The position numbers and the translations under genes are program-made. The notes beneath the pieces are model-generated. The model was not told where the DNA came from. It ran no database searches and saw only the letters and a program-made list of their open reading frames with translations. Below, one piece after another: positions 19,248-30,239 of a stretch of 64,000 nucleotides of DNA; position 1 is the stretch's first letter; each line of letters begins with the position of its first letter. Location: positions 248,001 through 312,000 of the forward strand of contig NZ_QQAY01000001.1 in the NCBI RefSeq assembly GCF_003350505.1. The letters run 5' to 3'. Source of the DNA: Falsibacillus pallidus (GTDB lineage: Bacteria > Bacillota > Bacilli > Bacillales > DSM-25281).

Positions 19248-19373
19248 TTACTTCTCTTCTTTTTTTAAGCTATGATCACAATGACAGCACTTCTTCGAAT
19301 ACAAAACCGTTACTTTTTCATCCTCAAAATGTTCAATCGTGTTGTTGCAGTTTTGGCATACGATAGTACCCAT
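19248..19373 (-). CDS. SR1P, GapA-binding regulatory peptide
   Basis: A 41-residue peptide that starts MGTIVCQNCNNTIEHFED and ends in a Lys/Glu-rich tail. It has two Cys clusters (C6/C9 and C29/C30/C32), so it may bind zinc. This resembles the SR1P family. In B. subtilis, SR1P binds glyceraldehyde-3-phosphate dehydrogenase GapA and promotes its link with RNase J1. The ATG follows AAGGGAGAG. Location between speA and pdhD supports the call. RNase J1 itself is encoded 11 kb away in this window. Confidence 0.85.
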   Translation of the reverse strand: MGTIVCQNCNNTIEHFEDEKVTVLYSKKCCHCDHSLKKEEK

Positions 19374-19400
19374 CAATCAGCTCTCCCTTGTCTTCGTTTT

Positions 19401-19414
19401 TGTAAGCGCTTTAT
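19401..19414. promoter_or_regulatory. cre-like CcpA site at SR1
   Basis: TGTAAGCGCTTTAT matches 12 of 14 cre positions. It lies just downstream of the presumed SR1 start, a roadblock position. In B. subtilis SR1 is mainly repressed by CcpN and slightly by CcpA. Confidence 0.5.
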
Positions 19415-19435
19415 TTTCTTTCATAAGTTCATAAT

Positions 19436-19444
19436 AATATAACA
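19436..19444 (-). promoter_or_regulatory. Extended -10 promoter for SR1
   Basis: TGT-TATATT on the minus strand, with no good -35 at the usual distance. Confidence 0.4.
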
Positions 19445-19538
19445 TATTTAAAATTTCAAGCCTAATTTGTATGTCACAATAAAAAATAATTCATGAAATA
19501 CTCCTGCATATGAGCAATTAGTACATATTAAAGACTGC

Positions 19539-19802
19539 TTAGACGATAAATAAAAATGTAATGGGAATAAAATTTTGAAGAACTAAGTGGAAGGACAGGT
19601 AAAATGCCAGGCTGAATAAGGTGACAAATAAGGTAATTTTCTTTGATTTGACGATGCTTCTTGCAATGATGAATGCCAGGTAAAAAAAGACTGCAAACAT
19701 GAGGATTTTATATTCTTTATGATCTCGCTTAGAGAGCCAATCCACCAGCGTAAAACTGCTCCATACCATCAGCTGGATGAGGAAGGCTACATATTTTTTC
19801 AT
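19539..19802 (-). CDS. Small membrane protein, unknown
   Basis: About 87 residues with three hydrophobic segments (5-19, 29-47, 54-83) separated by short basic loops (SKRDHKEYK, KSKK). No family recognised. The start is uncertain: ATG at 19802 or GTG at 19811 share the GCGGTGA element. It stands alone upstream of SR1, and no terminator is evident after it. Confidence 0.55.
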   Translation of the reverse strand: MKKYVAFLIQLMVWSSFTLVDWLSKRDHKEYKILMFAVFFYLAFIIARSIVKSKKITLFVTLFSLAFYLSFHLVLQNFIPITFLFIV

Positions 19803-19994
19803 TCTGATCACCGCATTTCCGGTTTATTTCTTCTATATTAAATTCACTATTATTTTATGTTTAAACCTCAAAATACATTTTGGAAATTTTTCATTTCTGT
19901 ATCATTTCAATTACTTTTAAGGTGTGGAAATGGACCTATGATACTATAGGAGAAAATAGTTGATTCACTACATTCAAAAAGCGAGGCTATTAAA

Positions 19995-20396
19995 ATGAAA
20001 GTTATTTCATTTGGGTTTGTTCTTTCAATATTAATCCTCTCAGGTTGTGAAGAAAAACCAGTTCTGTCACATGGTAAACAAACGTTGAATGATCAGATTA
20101 TTTTCTTTTCAGATGGTGACCATTATGAAAAAGAAATTCCATATTATGATGCACTTTTAGATATTAAGACTGATCATCCTAAAGCATTTCGCCGGATGAT
20201 CGTTGTTTCACCGAAGGATCAGTCCACTTTTGAGCAGAGATATCATATCACTTCATATCCCTCCATCCTCATTGTGAAAAAAGATCGGCTCAAGATAAAA
20301 ATAGAAGGAAAAAACTCTTCGGAAAAAATTGTTCAAATCCTTTCCAAATCACTTAGAAGCTCCAATAATGCTGCAGCAGTTGAAAATTTTGAATAG
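19995..20396 (+). CDS. Thioredoxin-like lipoprotein without CxxC
   Basis: A 133-residue protein with a signal peptide and lipobox LSGC (Cys 18). The rest looks like a thioredoxin fold: a strand with IIFFSDGD where the active site would be, and a cis-Pro-like segment SYPSILIVKKDRLKIKIEG before the last helix. No CxxC is present, so it should not be a disulfide reductase. It may be a structural or adaptor member. ATG 8 nt after GAGG. It converges on pdhD over a strong terminator. Confidence 0.65.
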   Translation: MKVISFGFVLSILILSGCEEKPVLSHGKQTLNDQIIFFSDGDHYEKEIPYYDALLDIKTDHPKAFRRMIVVSPKDQSTFEQRYHITSYPSILIVKKDRLKIKIEGKNSSEKIVQILSKSLRSSNNAAAVENFE

Positions 20397-20400
20397 ATAA

Positions 20401-20438
20401 AAAAAGCTGGCCCGCTTTGAAAGCGTGGCCAGCTTTTT
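20401..20438. terminator. Bidirectional terminator before pdhD end
   Basis: AAAAAGCTGGCC (20401-20412) pairs with GGCCAGCTTTTT (20427-20438). Confidence 0.9.
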
Positions 20439-20448
20439 CGATTATTCC

Positions 20449-21858
20449 TTATTTTACGACGTGGATAGGGTTGCCTAAAGCAACTTCTGCTGTTTCCATC
20501 GTGATTTCACCTAATGTTGGGTGAGCATGAATAGTCATAGCGATATCTTCAGCAGTCATACCAGCTTCAATAGCCAGTCCAAGTTCTGCGATCATATCAG
20601 ATGCACCAGATCCTGCGATTTGGGCACCAATGACTAATCCATCTTCTTTGCGAGTAATCATTTTCATGAATCCGTCAGAGCTGTTCAAAGCCAATGCACG
20701 GCCGTTAGCTGCAAATGGGAATTTAGCAGCAACGATTTCAATACCTTCAGCTTTAGCAGTTGCTTCATCATAGCCTACTGTTGCAAGTTCAGGCTCTGTG
20801 AAACATACAGCCGGAATTCCTAAATAATCAATTTCAGATGGTTCTCCAGCGATAGCTTCCGCTGCAATCTTACCTTCGTAAGATGCTTTATGAGCTAGTG
20901 GAGGTCCTTGAACGATATCGCCGATTGCATAGATGTTTGAAACGCTTGTACGGCATTGCTTATCAATTTCGATAAGACCGCGTTCAGCCATCTTGATGCC
21001 GACTTGCTCAAGACCAATTTCATCTGTATTCGCTTTGCGTCCAACAGTCACAAGTACGTAGTCCGCTTCGATTTTTTCTTCTTTTCCGCCTGCTTCATAA
21101 GTGACAACTACACCATTTTCAGTTACTTCAGAGCTCTTCGCCATTGCTTTTGTAATGACGTTGACACCTTTTTTCTTCAAGTTGCGCTTAACTAATGAAG
21201 ACATTTGTTTTTCGAAGCCGCCAAGGATTTCGTCAGCACCTTCAAGGATAGTGATTTCAGAACCTAAGTTTGCATAAGCTGAACTTAGCTCAGTTCCGAT
21301 GTATCCTCCACCAATGACAACCATTTTCTTCGGTACTTCTTTAAGTGCAAGTGCTCCAGTGGAGTCAATTACACGCTCAGAAAACTTGAAGTTCGGGATT
21401 TCGATTGGACGAGATCCAGTTGCAATGATTGCATTTTTGAACGTATATGTTTGAGCAGAGTTTTCATCCATTACACGAATGCTGTTAGAATCTACGAAAT
21501 AAGCTTCACCGCGGACGATATCAACTTTATTTCCTTTTAATAGAGCTTCTACTCCGCCAGTCAATTTTTTAACGACAGAACCTTTCCATTCTTGGACTTT
21601 GTCGAAGTTCACTTTTACGTTCTCTGCAACAATCCCCATATCATCAGAATGAAGAGCTTGTTCAAATCTATGACCAGCTGTGATCAATGCTTTGGAAGGG
21701 ATACATCCAACGTTCAAGCAAACGCCGCCCATGTATTCTTTCTCTACGATTGTCACTTTTTGCCCAAGCTGTGCTGCACGGATTGCTGCAACATATCCAC
21801 CAGGGCCTGCACCGATTACTAAAGTATCTGTTTCAATTGGGAAATCTCCTACTACCAT
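20449..21858 (-). CDS. pdhD: Dihydrolipoyl dehydrogenase (E3)
   Basis: FAD enzyme that reoxidises lipoyl groups of pyruvate dehydrogenase with NAD. The 469 residues show the FAD site [13 protein letters not shown], the redox cysteines in [14 protein letters not shown], the NAD site GGGYIGTEL, and the C-terminal HAHPTLGE motif with its catalytic His. ATG lies 9 nt after GGAGG, and only a few bases separate it from pdhC, so it is the last gene of pdhABCD. Confidence 0.97.
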   Translation of the reverse strand: MVVGDFPIETDTLVIGAGPGGYVAAIRAAQLGQKVTIVEKEYMGGVCLNVGCIPSKALITAGHRFEQALHSDDMGIVAENVKVNFDKVQEWKGSVVKKLTGGVEALLKGNKVDIVRGEAYFVDSNSIRVMDENSAQTYTFKNAIIATGSRPIEIPNFKFSERVIDSTGALALKEVPKKMVVIGGGYIGTELSSAYANLGSEITILEGADEILGGFEKQMSSLVKRNLKKKGVNVITKAMAKSSEVTENGVVVTYEAGGKEEKIEADYVLVTVGRKANTDEIGLEQVGIKMAERGLIEIDKQCRTSVSNIYAIGDIVQGPPLAHKASYEGKIAAEAIAGEPSEIDYLGIPAVCFTEPELATVGYDEATAKAEGIEIVAAKFPFAANGRALALNSSDGFMKMITRKEDGLVIGAQIAGSGASDMIAELGLAIEAGMTAEDIAMTIHAHPTLGEITMETAEVALGNPIHVVK

Positions 21859-21862
21859 TGTT

Positions 21863-23215
21863 TTACGCCTCCATTAATAGTAATTCTGGGTCGTTCAACA
21901 GAGTCTTAATGTGGTTAAGAGCATGTTGAGCAGTAGCTCCGTCGATAATGCGGTGATCGAAGCTCAATGATAATGCTAACACAGGTGCCGCTACAATTTC
22001 ACCATTTTTAACCACAGGTTTTTGAGCGATGCGGCCAATGCCAAGAATCGCAACCTCTGGATGGTTGATTACAGGAGTAAACCATTGTCCGCCAGCAGAA
22101 CCGATGTTTGTGATTGTGCAAGAAGCGCCTTTCATTTCATTAGGTGCTAATTTGCCGTCGCGTGCCTTGCCAGCAAGCTCGTTGATTTCGTTGGAAATAG
22201 CAAACATAGATTTACTGTCAGCATTTTTCACAACCGGAACTAATAATCCTTTATCTGTGTCAGCAGCGATACCGATATTAAAGTAATGCTTTTGAACGAT
22301 TTCGCCTGCAGCATCATCAATTGAAGTATTCAACACTGGATATTCGCGAAGAGCACTTGTCAATGCTTTTACAACGTAAGGCAAGAATGTAAGCTTAACG
22401 CCTCTTTCAGCTGCAACATCTTTGAATTTCTTACGATGAGCCCAAAGTTCAGTTACATCCACTTCGTCCATTAATGTTACGTGTGGAGCAGTATGCTTGG
22501 AGTTAACCATAGCTTTTGCGATCGCTTTGCGGATTCCACTCATTTTTTCGCGTGTTTCAGGGAATTCACCTTCAGGAACAGCAGCTGCTGCCGGTGCTTT
22601 TTCTTCTTTTGCGTCAGCTTTTGGAGCTTCTTGTGCTTCTGCTGCTGGTGCTTTGACATCTCCATTTGCAAATGCATCGATGTCTTCTTTAAGAACGCGG
22701 CCATTATCTCCGGATCCAGCGACTTGTGCAATGTCAACGCCTTTTTCACGAGCATATTTGCGAACTGAAGGCATTGCGATTATACGGCGGTTAGGATCTA
22801 CATCCTGCTGAGCCGCAGCGCCTGCACCTGTAGCTTCTTTATTTTCATCTTCTTTAGCAGGGGCTTTGTCTACGTTTTGACCGCCTTCTGCAGTTGCTTG
22901 TACTTGAGCTTCTGTTTTTTCTTCTTTCTTAGGCTCTTCATCGCCATGATCGCCTTTGAACTTAAGATCTTCATAACCAGGAGCGTCAAATTTAATGAGG
23001 ATGTCGCCTACTACTGCAACGGATCCTTCTTCAACTAGCACTTCTTCTACAGTACCTGCTACTGGAGACGGGATTTCTACAACCGCCTTATCGTTTTGTA
23101 CTTCACATAGCACATCATCTTCATCGACTTTATCGCCTGGCTTAACAAACCATTTTACGATTTCGCCTTCGTGTATACCTTCACCGATGTCTGGTAATCT
23201 AAATTGGAATGACAA
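21863..23215 (-). CDS. pdhC: Dihydrolipoyl acetyltransferase (E2)
   Basis: Core of the pyruvate dehydrogenase complex. The 450 residues have one lipoyl domain (1-80, lipoyl K43 in QNDKAV), an acidic Lys/Glu linker, a peripheral subunit-binding domain (143-181, [14 protein letters not shown]), an Ala/Pro linker (about 182-215) and the acetyltransferase domain ending with the SFDHRIIDG active-site motif. The start is TTG, 9 nt after GGAGGG. A stem-loop separates it from pdhB. Confidence 0.96.
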   Translation of the reverse strand: MSFQFRLPDIGEGIHEGEIVKWFVKPGDKVDEDDVLCEVQNDKAVVEIPSPVAGTVEEVLVEEGSVAVVGDILIKFDAPGYEDLKFKGDHGDEEPKKEEKTEAQVQATAEGGQNVDKAPAKEDENKEATGAGAAAQQDVDPNRRIIAMPSVRKYAREKGVDIAQVAGSGDNGRVLKEDIDAFANGDVKAPAAEAQEAPKADAKEEKAPAAAAVPEGEFPETREKMSGIRKAIAKAMVNSKHTAPHVTLMDEVDVTELWAHRKKFKDVAAERGVKLTFLPYVVKALTSALREYPVLNTSIDDAAGEIVQKHYFNIGIAADTDKGLLVPVVKNADSKSMFAISNEINELAGKARDGKLAPNEMKGASCTITNIGSAGGQWFTPVINHPEVAILGIGRIAQKPVVKNGEIVAAPVLALSLSFDHRIIDGATAQHALNHIKTLLNDPELLLMEA

Positions 23216-23251
23216 TGGTATTCACCCTCCTGAAATTATTATTGAATGATT

Positions 23252-23282
23252 AAATAGGGGAATGAACCCACTCCCCTTATTT
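23252..23282 (-). other. Stem-loop between pdhB and pdhC
   Basis: AAATAGGGGA (23252-23261) pairs with TCCCCTTATTT (23272-23282, one bulge). The tail is short of Ts, so it is likelier an mRNA processing or stability element than a full terminator. Confidence 0.5.
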
Positions 23283-23287
23283 CAATA

Positions 23288-24265
23288 TTAGAAATTAAGA
23301 ACTTTTTTCGCTGTTTCAATGATATCTTTATGGTTTGGAAGCCATACAGCCTCAGCTTGAGAGAATGGGAACACTGTATCAGGTGCTGCCACACGCAAAA
23401 CTGGTGCTTCTAAGCTCAAGATTGCACGGTCATTGATTTCAGCCACTACGTTTGCAGCGATTCCAGCTTGCTTTTGTGCTTCCTGAACCACGATTGCGCG
23501 ATTTGTTTTCTCAACAGATGCGATGATTGTGTCGATATCTATCGGGCTGACAGTGCGAAGATCGATTACTTCTACAGAATGTCCTTCTTTTTCAAGTTCA
23601 TCCGCTGCTTTAAGTGCTTCATGCACCATTGCACCGTAAGTAACGATAGAAAGGTCTTTACCTTCACGTTTGATATCTGCTTTACCGAGTTCGATAGTAT
23701 ATTCGCCTTCAGGTACTTCTTGGCGGAATGAACGATATAGTTTCATATGCTCTAGGAAAATGACAGGGTCATTGTCGCGGATTGCAGAGATCAAAAGTCC
23801 TTTAGCATCATATGGAGTGGAAGGAATAACCACTTTAAGACCCGGCTGCTGAGCCATTAGGCCTTCCAAGCTGTCAGCATGCAATTCTGGTGTATGTACA
23901 CCACCGCCAAAAGGTGAACGGATAGTAACCGGCGCTGTGTAGCGTCCGCCTGAACGGTAACGCAAACGAGCAAGCTGTCCGCTTACTGAATCCATTACTT
24001 CGTAAACAAATCCGAAGAATTGAATTTCTGGTACTGGACGGAAGCCTTCTAGAGCTAAACCTACTGCAAGGCCGCCAATTCCTGACTCTGCTAGTGGAGT
24101 ATCGAATACACGATCTTCTCCGAATTCTTTTTGTAGACCTTCTGTAGCACGGAATACACCGCCGTTGACACCTACGTCCTCACCGAATACAAGAACATTT
24201 TCATCGTTCTTCAGTTCAACGCGCAGCGCATCAGTGATGGCTTGAATCATAGTCATTTGCGCCAT
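23288..24265 (-). CDS. pdhB: Pyruvate dehydrogenase E1 beta
   Basis: Beta subunit of the thiamine diphosphate E1 enzyme that decarboxylates pyruvate. The 325 residues show [17 protein letters not shown], the [16 protein letters not shown] helix with the conserved Glu that activates the cofactor, and a C-terminal transketolase-type domain ([16 protein letters not shown]). The pdhA stop lies 3 bp upstream of its ATG, so the two are coupled. Confidence 0.97.
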   Translation of the reverse strand: MAQMTMIQAITDALRVELKNDENVLVFGEDVGVNGGVFRATEGLQKEFGEDRVFDTPLAESGIGGLAVGLALEGFRPVPEIQFFGFVYEVMDSVSGQLARLRYRSGGRYTAPVTIRSPFGGGVHTPELHADSLEGLMAQQPGLKVVIPSTPYDAKGLLISAIRDNDPVIFLEHMKLYRSFRQEVPEGEYTIELGKADIKREGKDLSIVTYGAMVHEALKAADELEKEGHSVEVIDLRTVSPIDIDTIIASVEKTNRAIVVQEAQKQAGIAANVVAEINDRAILSLEAPVLRVAAPDTVFPFSQAEAVWLPNHKDIIETAKKVLNF

Positions 24266-24268
24266 GGC

Positions 24269-25906
<1,638 letters not shown>

Positions 25907-26560
25907 TCATTCGTTAATATTGATACCTGCAATTTGATAAAACTGAAGCTTTGCCGTGTTGTATTCAGCCGTTTTTTGATTGAAATGATCATTATCCGCA
26001 TATATTTTCTTATATATATCGTTGATTTTATTGATTTGCTCCTCCAGCTCTTCAAGGGATACGTCCTTTTTCTTGAGCAGACTATACAACCGTTCATCGA
26101 GACTCAGTCCTGAAGAATAATCCTTATATAATGATTCATGTGCTTCATACCTTTTTTCCATCAGTGTAATTAATTGTCCGGCTTTCTTTTTGGCATCTTT
26201 ATCATTTAGGAGTTCTATCTTTTCTTTTACCTCTTCAAAATTTTGTTTGGATTCATCCATGGACTGCTGTTCTCTCTCAAGCCTCTGCCTTCGATTCTTT
26301 AAATTAACGAGAGCCTTATCGGCCAGTTCCGCAATTCTGTCGTATTGTTTTACTCCCAAACCCATTATTTCATCAAATAACTTTTTTTCTTTCATTTCCA
26401 TTTCAGTCATCGGCTCTTGTTGATCTTGAAATTCTTTTTCATCTTTCACTGTATTTTCAAGGATCTTATATATTTCCTCTGCAGCTGTAGGCCGACTCAT
26501 GCACCCCGACAGCACCAATGCAACTGCTGCAGCCAAAATGAGCCATCGTATCGATAACAT
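25907..26560 (-). CDS. ykyA: YkyA-like putative cell-wall-binding lipoprotein
   Basis: A 217-residue lipoprotein with lipobox LSGC (Cys 20) and an almost wholly helical, coiled-coil body rich in Lys, Glu and Gln. This matches the YkyA family (putative cell-wall-binding lipoproteins). ATG after GGGGGATGCTAT. Position upstream of pdhA and divergent from defB matches B. subtilis. Confidence 0.85.
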   Translation of the reverse strand: MLSIRWLILAAAVALVLSGCMSRPTAAEEIYKILENTVKDEKEFQDQQEPMTEMEMKEKKLFDEIMGLGVKQYDRIAELADKALVNLKNRRQRLEREQQSMDESKQNFEEVKEKIELLNDKDAKKKAGQLITLMEKRYEAHESLYKDYSSGLSLDERLYSLLKKKDVSLEELEEQINKINDIYKKIYADNDHFNQKTAEYNTAKLQFYQIAGININE

Positions 26561-26745
26561 ATAGCATCCCCCTTACTAAGTACATTTTACTATAATTCAT
26601 CTTCTCTATGGTCTCTATTCTATGAGAACGATCCATCTAATATGACTTTGTCTTTTGATAGGAAATTATCAAAAGACGAGAGTTAACTTTCCAACAATCA
26701 TTTGATAGACTATTGATTATGGTATGTAAAATAGGAGGAAAAAGT

Positions 26746-27300
26746 ATGATTACGATGAAGGATATCATTCGCGAAGGCCATCCCACTTTAAGACAAGCGG
26801 CGGAAGAAGTAGCCATGCCGCCTTCGGAAGAAGATAAGGAAATATTAAAAAGTCTGCTGGAATATATAAAAAACAGCCAGGACCCTCAAATCTCACAGCA
26901 ATATGGTTTAAGAGGGGGCGTTGGGCTTGCAGCTCCGCAAATCAATGTCCCTAAGAGAATGATTGCCGTCCATACAAAGGATACAAATGGGGATACATAC
27001 AGCTATGCCTTATTCAACCCGAAAATCGCAAGTCATTCTGTTGAAAAGGCCTATCTTACTTCAGGAGAAGGGTGTCTATCCGTCGATAGAGCCGTACCCG
27101 GATTCGTGCCCCGATATGCCAGGATAACGGTAAAAGCATTCGATATCGAAGGAAAGCCTGTTAAACTAAGGCTTAAAGGTTTTCCCGCCATCGTCTTCCA
27201 ACATGAAATCGACCACTTGAACGGAATCATGTTTTACGACTATATAGACGAAAAAGATCCTTTCAAAGAACCTGAAGGAGCTACTCCAATCGAAAGATAA
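26746..27300 (+). CDS. defB: Peptide deformylase (DefB type)
   Basis: Metalloenzyme that removes the formyl group from new proteins. All three motifs are present: GVGLAAPQ (58-65), EGCLS with metal ligand C110, and QHEIDH with H153, E154 and H157. The 184-residue length equals B. subtilis DefB (type 2). The ATG lies 7 nt after AGGAGG (26733-26738). An in-frame ATG at 26713 lacks such a site. Confidence 0.96.
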   Translation: MITMKDIIREGHPTLRQAAEEVAMPPSEEDKEILKSLLEYIKNSQDPQISQQYGLRGGVGLAAPQINVPKRMIAVHTKDTNGDTYSYALFNPKIASHSVEKAYLTSGEGCLSVDRAVPGFVPRYARITVKAFDIEGKPVKLRLKGFPAIVFQHEIDHLNGIMFYDYIDEKDPFKEPEGATPIER

Positions 27301-27302
27301 GA

Positions 27303-27318
27303 AAAAGAGGCTGGGACA
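27303..27318. repeat. Left terminal inverted repeat of the IS
   Basis: AAAAGAGGCTGGGACA, the perfect reverse complement of 29118-29133. Confidence 0.9.
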
Positions 27319-27338
27319 AAACCCACCTTTAAGACGAA

Positions 27339-27381
27339 AAAGCCGTTGAAATTTTACGATGAGTAAAATTTCAACGGCTTT
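27339..27381. terminator. Hairpin inside the left end of the IS
   Basis: A 19-bp perfect stem (27339-27357 with 27363-27381) upstream of the transposase. It probably blocks read-through transcription from the host. Confidence 0.75.
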
Positions 27382-27461
27382 CTTTATTTCTTATAAATAT
27401 AAGGACCACTTCTGATAAAATAAAGTTACCACACAAAATTTCATCGGAAAGAAGGGTCCTT

Positions 27462-29030
27462 ATGTTTAAAAATTATAACATGAATCAATTAGTTTTGCCT
27501 TTAGATTTAGAAGTGAAATTACAAGAAAACGATATTGCTTTTTCAATCCACCATTTAGTCGAAAGCATTCCTCATGAAGCCTTTGATTCCTTTATTCGCT
27601 ATACCGGCTGTCCATCTTATCACCCACGAATGATGCTGAAAATTATTTTATGCGGTTATACGCAATCGACTTTTTCTGGTCGCAAAATAGAAGACCTTTT
27701 GAATGATAGTATCCGCATGAAGTGGCTTGCACAAGGGTATGTTCCGAGTTACCGTACCATTAATCGTTTCCGTGTCCATCCAGAAATGAAGGAGCTAATT
27801 CGTCAGTGCTTCGTTCAGTTTCGTTGTCAGTTAGTGCAGGAGAAGCTTATTGATCAAGAAGCGATTTTTGTCGATGGTACAAAAATCGAAGCCAACGCCA
27901 ATAAATTCACATTCGTATGGAAGAAGGCCATTGAAAAATTTCATGCGAGCCTCGTGGAAAAGTCCAACCAGTTATACAACGAACTGCTTGAAAATAAAAT
28001 TATTCCTGAAATAAAAAGAGAAAATGATGAGCAGCTTTCTATCGAAGAATTAACACAAATCGTTGAAAAACTAGATGAAGTAGTCGATGAATATACCCAA
28101 AAGATTGAGAACTCTGAGGATGTAAGCGAGCGCAAACAACTTCGAAGTGAACGCAAATCACCGAAACAAATCGTGAAACAAGTATCCGATTGGATTGCGC
28201 GCAAACAAAAGTATGAAAAGGATTTTGAGATTCTTGGCACACGCAATAGCTATTCAAAAACAGACCTTGAAGCAACCTTTATGCGAATGAAAGATGACTA
28301 TATGCAAAATGGACAACTAAAGGCTGGTTATAATGTTCAAATAGCGACAGAAGGACAATTCGCACTAGCCTACGATGTTTTCTCAAACCCTACAGATACG
28401 AAAACCTTAATCCCATTCCTTGATCGAATTGAAAAGGAGTTCTTTTCATTACCAAAACATATTGTCGCAGATGCCGGTTATGGAAGCGAGCAAAATTATG
28501 ATGATATTCTGACCAAGCGCAAGCGTACACCCCTCATCACGTATAATCAATATTTAAACGAACAAAAGAAAAAATACCAAAATGATCCGTTCAAAACAAG
28601 TAACTGGGCATACGATGAAGAGAGTGATACGTTTACTTGTCCGAATGAACAAAAACTTACGTTCCGATATCACTCTACACGTACAGATAAAACAGGATTC
28701 CAGCGACAATACAAAATGTATGAATTTGAAAACTGTACAGACTGCCCGCTACGGTCGTTATGCACGAAAGGGCATGAAGGTACCAATCGTAAGCTCATGA
28801 TCAATGAAAAGTGGGAACAACAAAAAGAATATGTGAAAACGAAGCTTTCAGAAGAAGAAACGGCTAGCATTTACCGTCAACGGAAAATAGACGTGGAGCC
28901 AGTTTTTGGATTCTTGAAGGCTAATTTAGGTTTCACACGATTTTCCGTTCGTGGAAAATCGCAAGTCGATAATGAAATCGGCCTCGCCTTAATGGCGGTG
29001 AACATACGGAAATATGCGGCAAGAGGATAG
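27462..29030 (+). CDS. IS1182 family transposase
   Basis: A 522-residue DDE transposase. An N-terminal DUF772-type domain (CGYTQSTFSGRKIEDLL, RTINRFR) is followed by the first catalytic region FVDGTKIEANAN, a charged coiled insert, the second region IVADAGYGSEQNYD, a cysteine-rich segment CTDCPLRSLC, and the final EPVFGFLKANLGFTRFSVRG with the catalytic Glu. The frame is uninterrupted, so the enzyme may be active. ATG after AAGAAGGGTCCTT. Confidence 0.93.
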   Translation: MFKNYNMNQLVLPLDLEVKLQENDIAFSIHHLVESIPHEAFDSFIRYTGCPSYHPRMMLKIILCGYTQSTFSGRKIEDLLNDSIRMKWLAQGYVPSYRTINRFRVHPEMKELIRQCFVQFRCQLVQEKLIDQEAIFVDGTKIEANANKFTFVWKKAIEKFHASLVEKSNQLYNELLENKIIPEIKRENDEQLSIEELTQIVEKLDEVVDEYTQKIENSEDVSERKQLRSERKSPKQIVKQVSDWIARKQKYEKDFEILGTRNSYSKTDLEATFMRMKDDYMQNGQLKAGYNVQIATEGQFALAYDVFSNPTDTKTLIPFLDRIEKEFFSLPKHIVADAGYGSEQNYDDILTKRKRTPLITYNQYLNEQKKKYQNDPFKTSNWAYDEESDTFTCPNEQKLTFRYHSTRTDKTGFQRQYKMYEFENCTDCPLRSLCTKGHEGTNRKLMINEKWEQQKEYVKTKLSEEETASIYRQRKIDVEPVFGFLKANLGFTRFSVRGKSQVDNEIGLALMAVNIRKYAARG

Positions 29031-29061
29031 GATCTTGTATACAGATCTCTACAATAAAAAG

Positions 29062-29097
29062 AAAAAAGTGAAATCGACAGCTCGATTTCACTTTTTT
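29062..29097. terminator. Terminator after the transposase
   Basis: A 16-bp perfect stem (29062-29077 with 29082-29097) ending in a T-run, inside the right end of the IS. Confidence 0.85.
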
Positions 29098-29117
29098 TCT
29101 TTTATAGAGACTATTTA

Positions 29118-29133
29118 TGTCCCAGCCTCTTTT
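29118..29133. repeat. Right terminal inverted repeat of the IS
   Basis: TGTCCCAGCCTCTTTT, which matches the left end in inverted orientation. Confidence 0.9.
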
Positions 29134-29157
29134 AGTATATCCTTTTCTTGGTATTCA

Positions 29158-29931
29158 TTAAAGCAATCCCAATTTCACCAGTGCTTTTTCAAGACCATCC
29201 TCTGCAACATCATCAGTTACCATATCTGCAAACTCCTTGACAGCCGGATGCGCGTTGCCCATAGCTACACCTGTTCCAGCAGCTTCAAGCATTTCAACAT
29301 CATTAAGCCCGTCTCCAAATGCATAAATATCTTTTATATCGAACCCTAGCCTTTCAATCATCTGTTTGATTCCCTCAGCCTTTGATCCGCCCTTGGGAAG
29401 GATATCAACAGAATAATCGTGCCATCTGATCAATTTAAATTGGGTAAACTCTTCACGATAATAATTATCTTCAGGATCAGCACAAAATAATAGGCTCTGA
29501 TAGATTTCCTTGTCCAAATAAAATTCAGGGTCAAAAGATGGGTGGTTGAATTTCAAACTGCCCATGCTCTCTTCTATCATCGAATGTTTTTCTGTATTGG
29601 CTTTCATCGTTTCATCCGTTAAAAAAACCAACGGATGATCCCGTTCAGAAGAATGCTGCACGAGCGTTTTTAAATCTTCCGTTTGGAGAGGATTTTTATA
29701 AATTACTTCATTTTCGAAAACGACAAATTGTCCATTGAAGCTGACATAGGAATCAATCTCCAGCTCCTCGCGAAGTGATTCAAACATGAATGGAGCTCTT
29801 CCAGTGGCAATAGCAACATAAACTCCATTCTCTTTCAAATGACGAACTGCTTTCTTTGCTGATGATGGTAAATTTTTATCATGATCAAGCAAAGTACCAT
29901 CTATATCAAAAAACACCATCTTTTTATTCAT
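29158..29931 (-). CDS. ykrA: Cof-type HAD phosphatase (YkrA)
   Basis: HAD-superfamily phosphatase with a C2B cap. The catalytic DIDGTLLD (near residue 9), ATGRAPF motif II, Lys of KGGSKAEGI motif III and FGDGLNDVEML motif IV are all present. Likely a sugar- or nucleotide-phosphate phosphatase of unknown substrate. The ATG at 29931 gives 257 residues, as in B. subtilis. A TTG three codons upstream is only 2 nt from the GGAGA site. It converges on defB with the IS between them. Confidence 0.9.
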   Translation of the reverse strand: MNKKMVFFDIDGTLLDHDKNLPSSAKKAVRHLKENGVYVAIATGRAPFMFESLREELEIDSYVSFNGQFVVFENEVIYKNPLQTEDLKTLVQHSSERDHPLVFLTDETMKANTEKHSMIEESMGSLKFNHPSFDPEFYLDKEIYQSLLFCADPEDNYYREEFTQFKLIRWHDYSVDILPKGGSKAEGIKQMIERLGFDIKDIYAFGDGLNDVEMLEAAGTGVAMGNAHPAVKEFADMVTDDVAEDGLEKALVKLGLL

Positions 29932-30154
29932 AGATGCCAATCTCCTTCTCTAAAATCTCGACTCACTTTGAATACCCTATCGATATTGAAGATGATTGTC
30001 AAACGTAGTGCATTCCGCAATTGCCAGCAATATCCATGAAAGCATTTTTGAAACTTTCATATACTAAATATTAATAAATATATGAGATCGTTTTGAAAGG
30101 CACCTTTTCCTTTTGACAAGAATCGATTAAAATAGAAGTAAGGAGTGATAAATT

Positions 30155-30226
30155 ATGCTAAAAAGACTCCGCAGGAAACTGCTGAAGCAGTGGAAAGATC
30201 TACTCAGAAAGAAAACAATAGCTTAA
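30155..30226 (+). CDS. 23-residue cationic amphipathic peptide, unrecognised
   Basis: ATG 9 nt after AAGGAG encodes 23 residues, starting MLKRLRRKLL and ending RKKTIA. About ten Lys/Arg and one Asp give a net charge near +9. Hydrophobic residues at 2, 5, 9, 13, 16 and 17 fit one face of a helix. A small terminator follows 14 bp after the stop. No family recognised. It may be a regulatory, membrane-active or RNA-binding peptide, or a short leader. Too little is visible to choose. Confidence 0.5.
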   Translation: MLKRLRRKLLKQWKDLLRKKTIA

Positions 30227-30239
30227 ACAGTAAATTGAT

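Larger units (their letters stand above)
19153..19429 (-). ncRNA. SR1 dual-function small RNA (predicted extent)
   Basis: Between speA and pdhD, exactly where B. subtilis keeps SR1, a unit of about 277 nt runs from an extended -10 promoter (19436-19444) to the speA-shared terminator and encodes SR1P. In B. subtilis, SR1 base-pairs with ahrC mRNA, and its peptide acts on GapA. A cre-like site lies over the start region. Ends are inferred, and the ahrC pairing cannot be checked here. Confidence 0.75.
27303..29133 (+). mobile_element. Complete IS1182-family insertion sequence
   Basis: The element is 1831 bp, bounded by 16-bp perfect inverted repeats (27303-27318 and 29118-29133, core GAGGCTGGGACA). 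It carries one intact transposase gene and a strong hairpin near each end. It sits between the convergent genes defB and ykrA and breaks no gene. I see no convincing target duplication. The exact ends may be the inner 12 bp, because A/T runs flank both sides. Confidence 0.88.

Noticed and set aside
30113-30133. TTGACA and TAAAAT as a promoter of the 23-residue gene
   Set aside because: The spacing is 9 bp, far too short for SigA.
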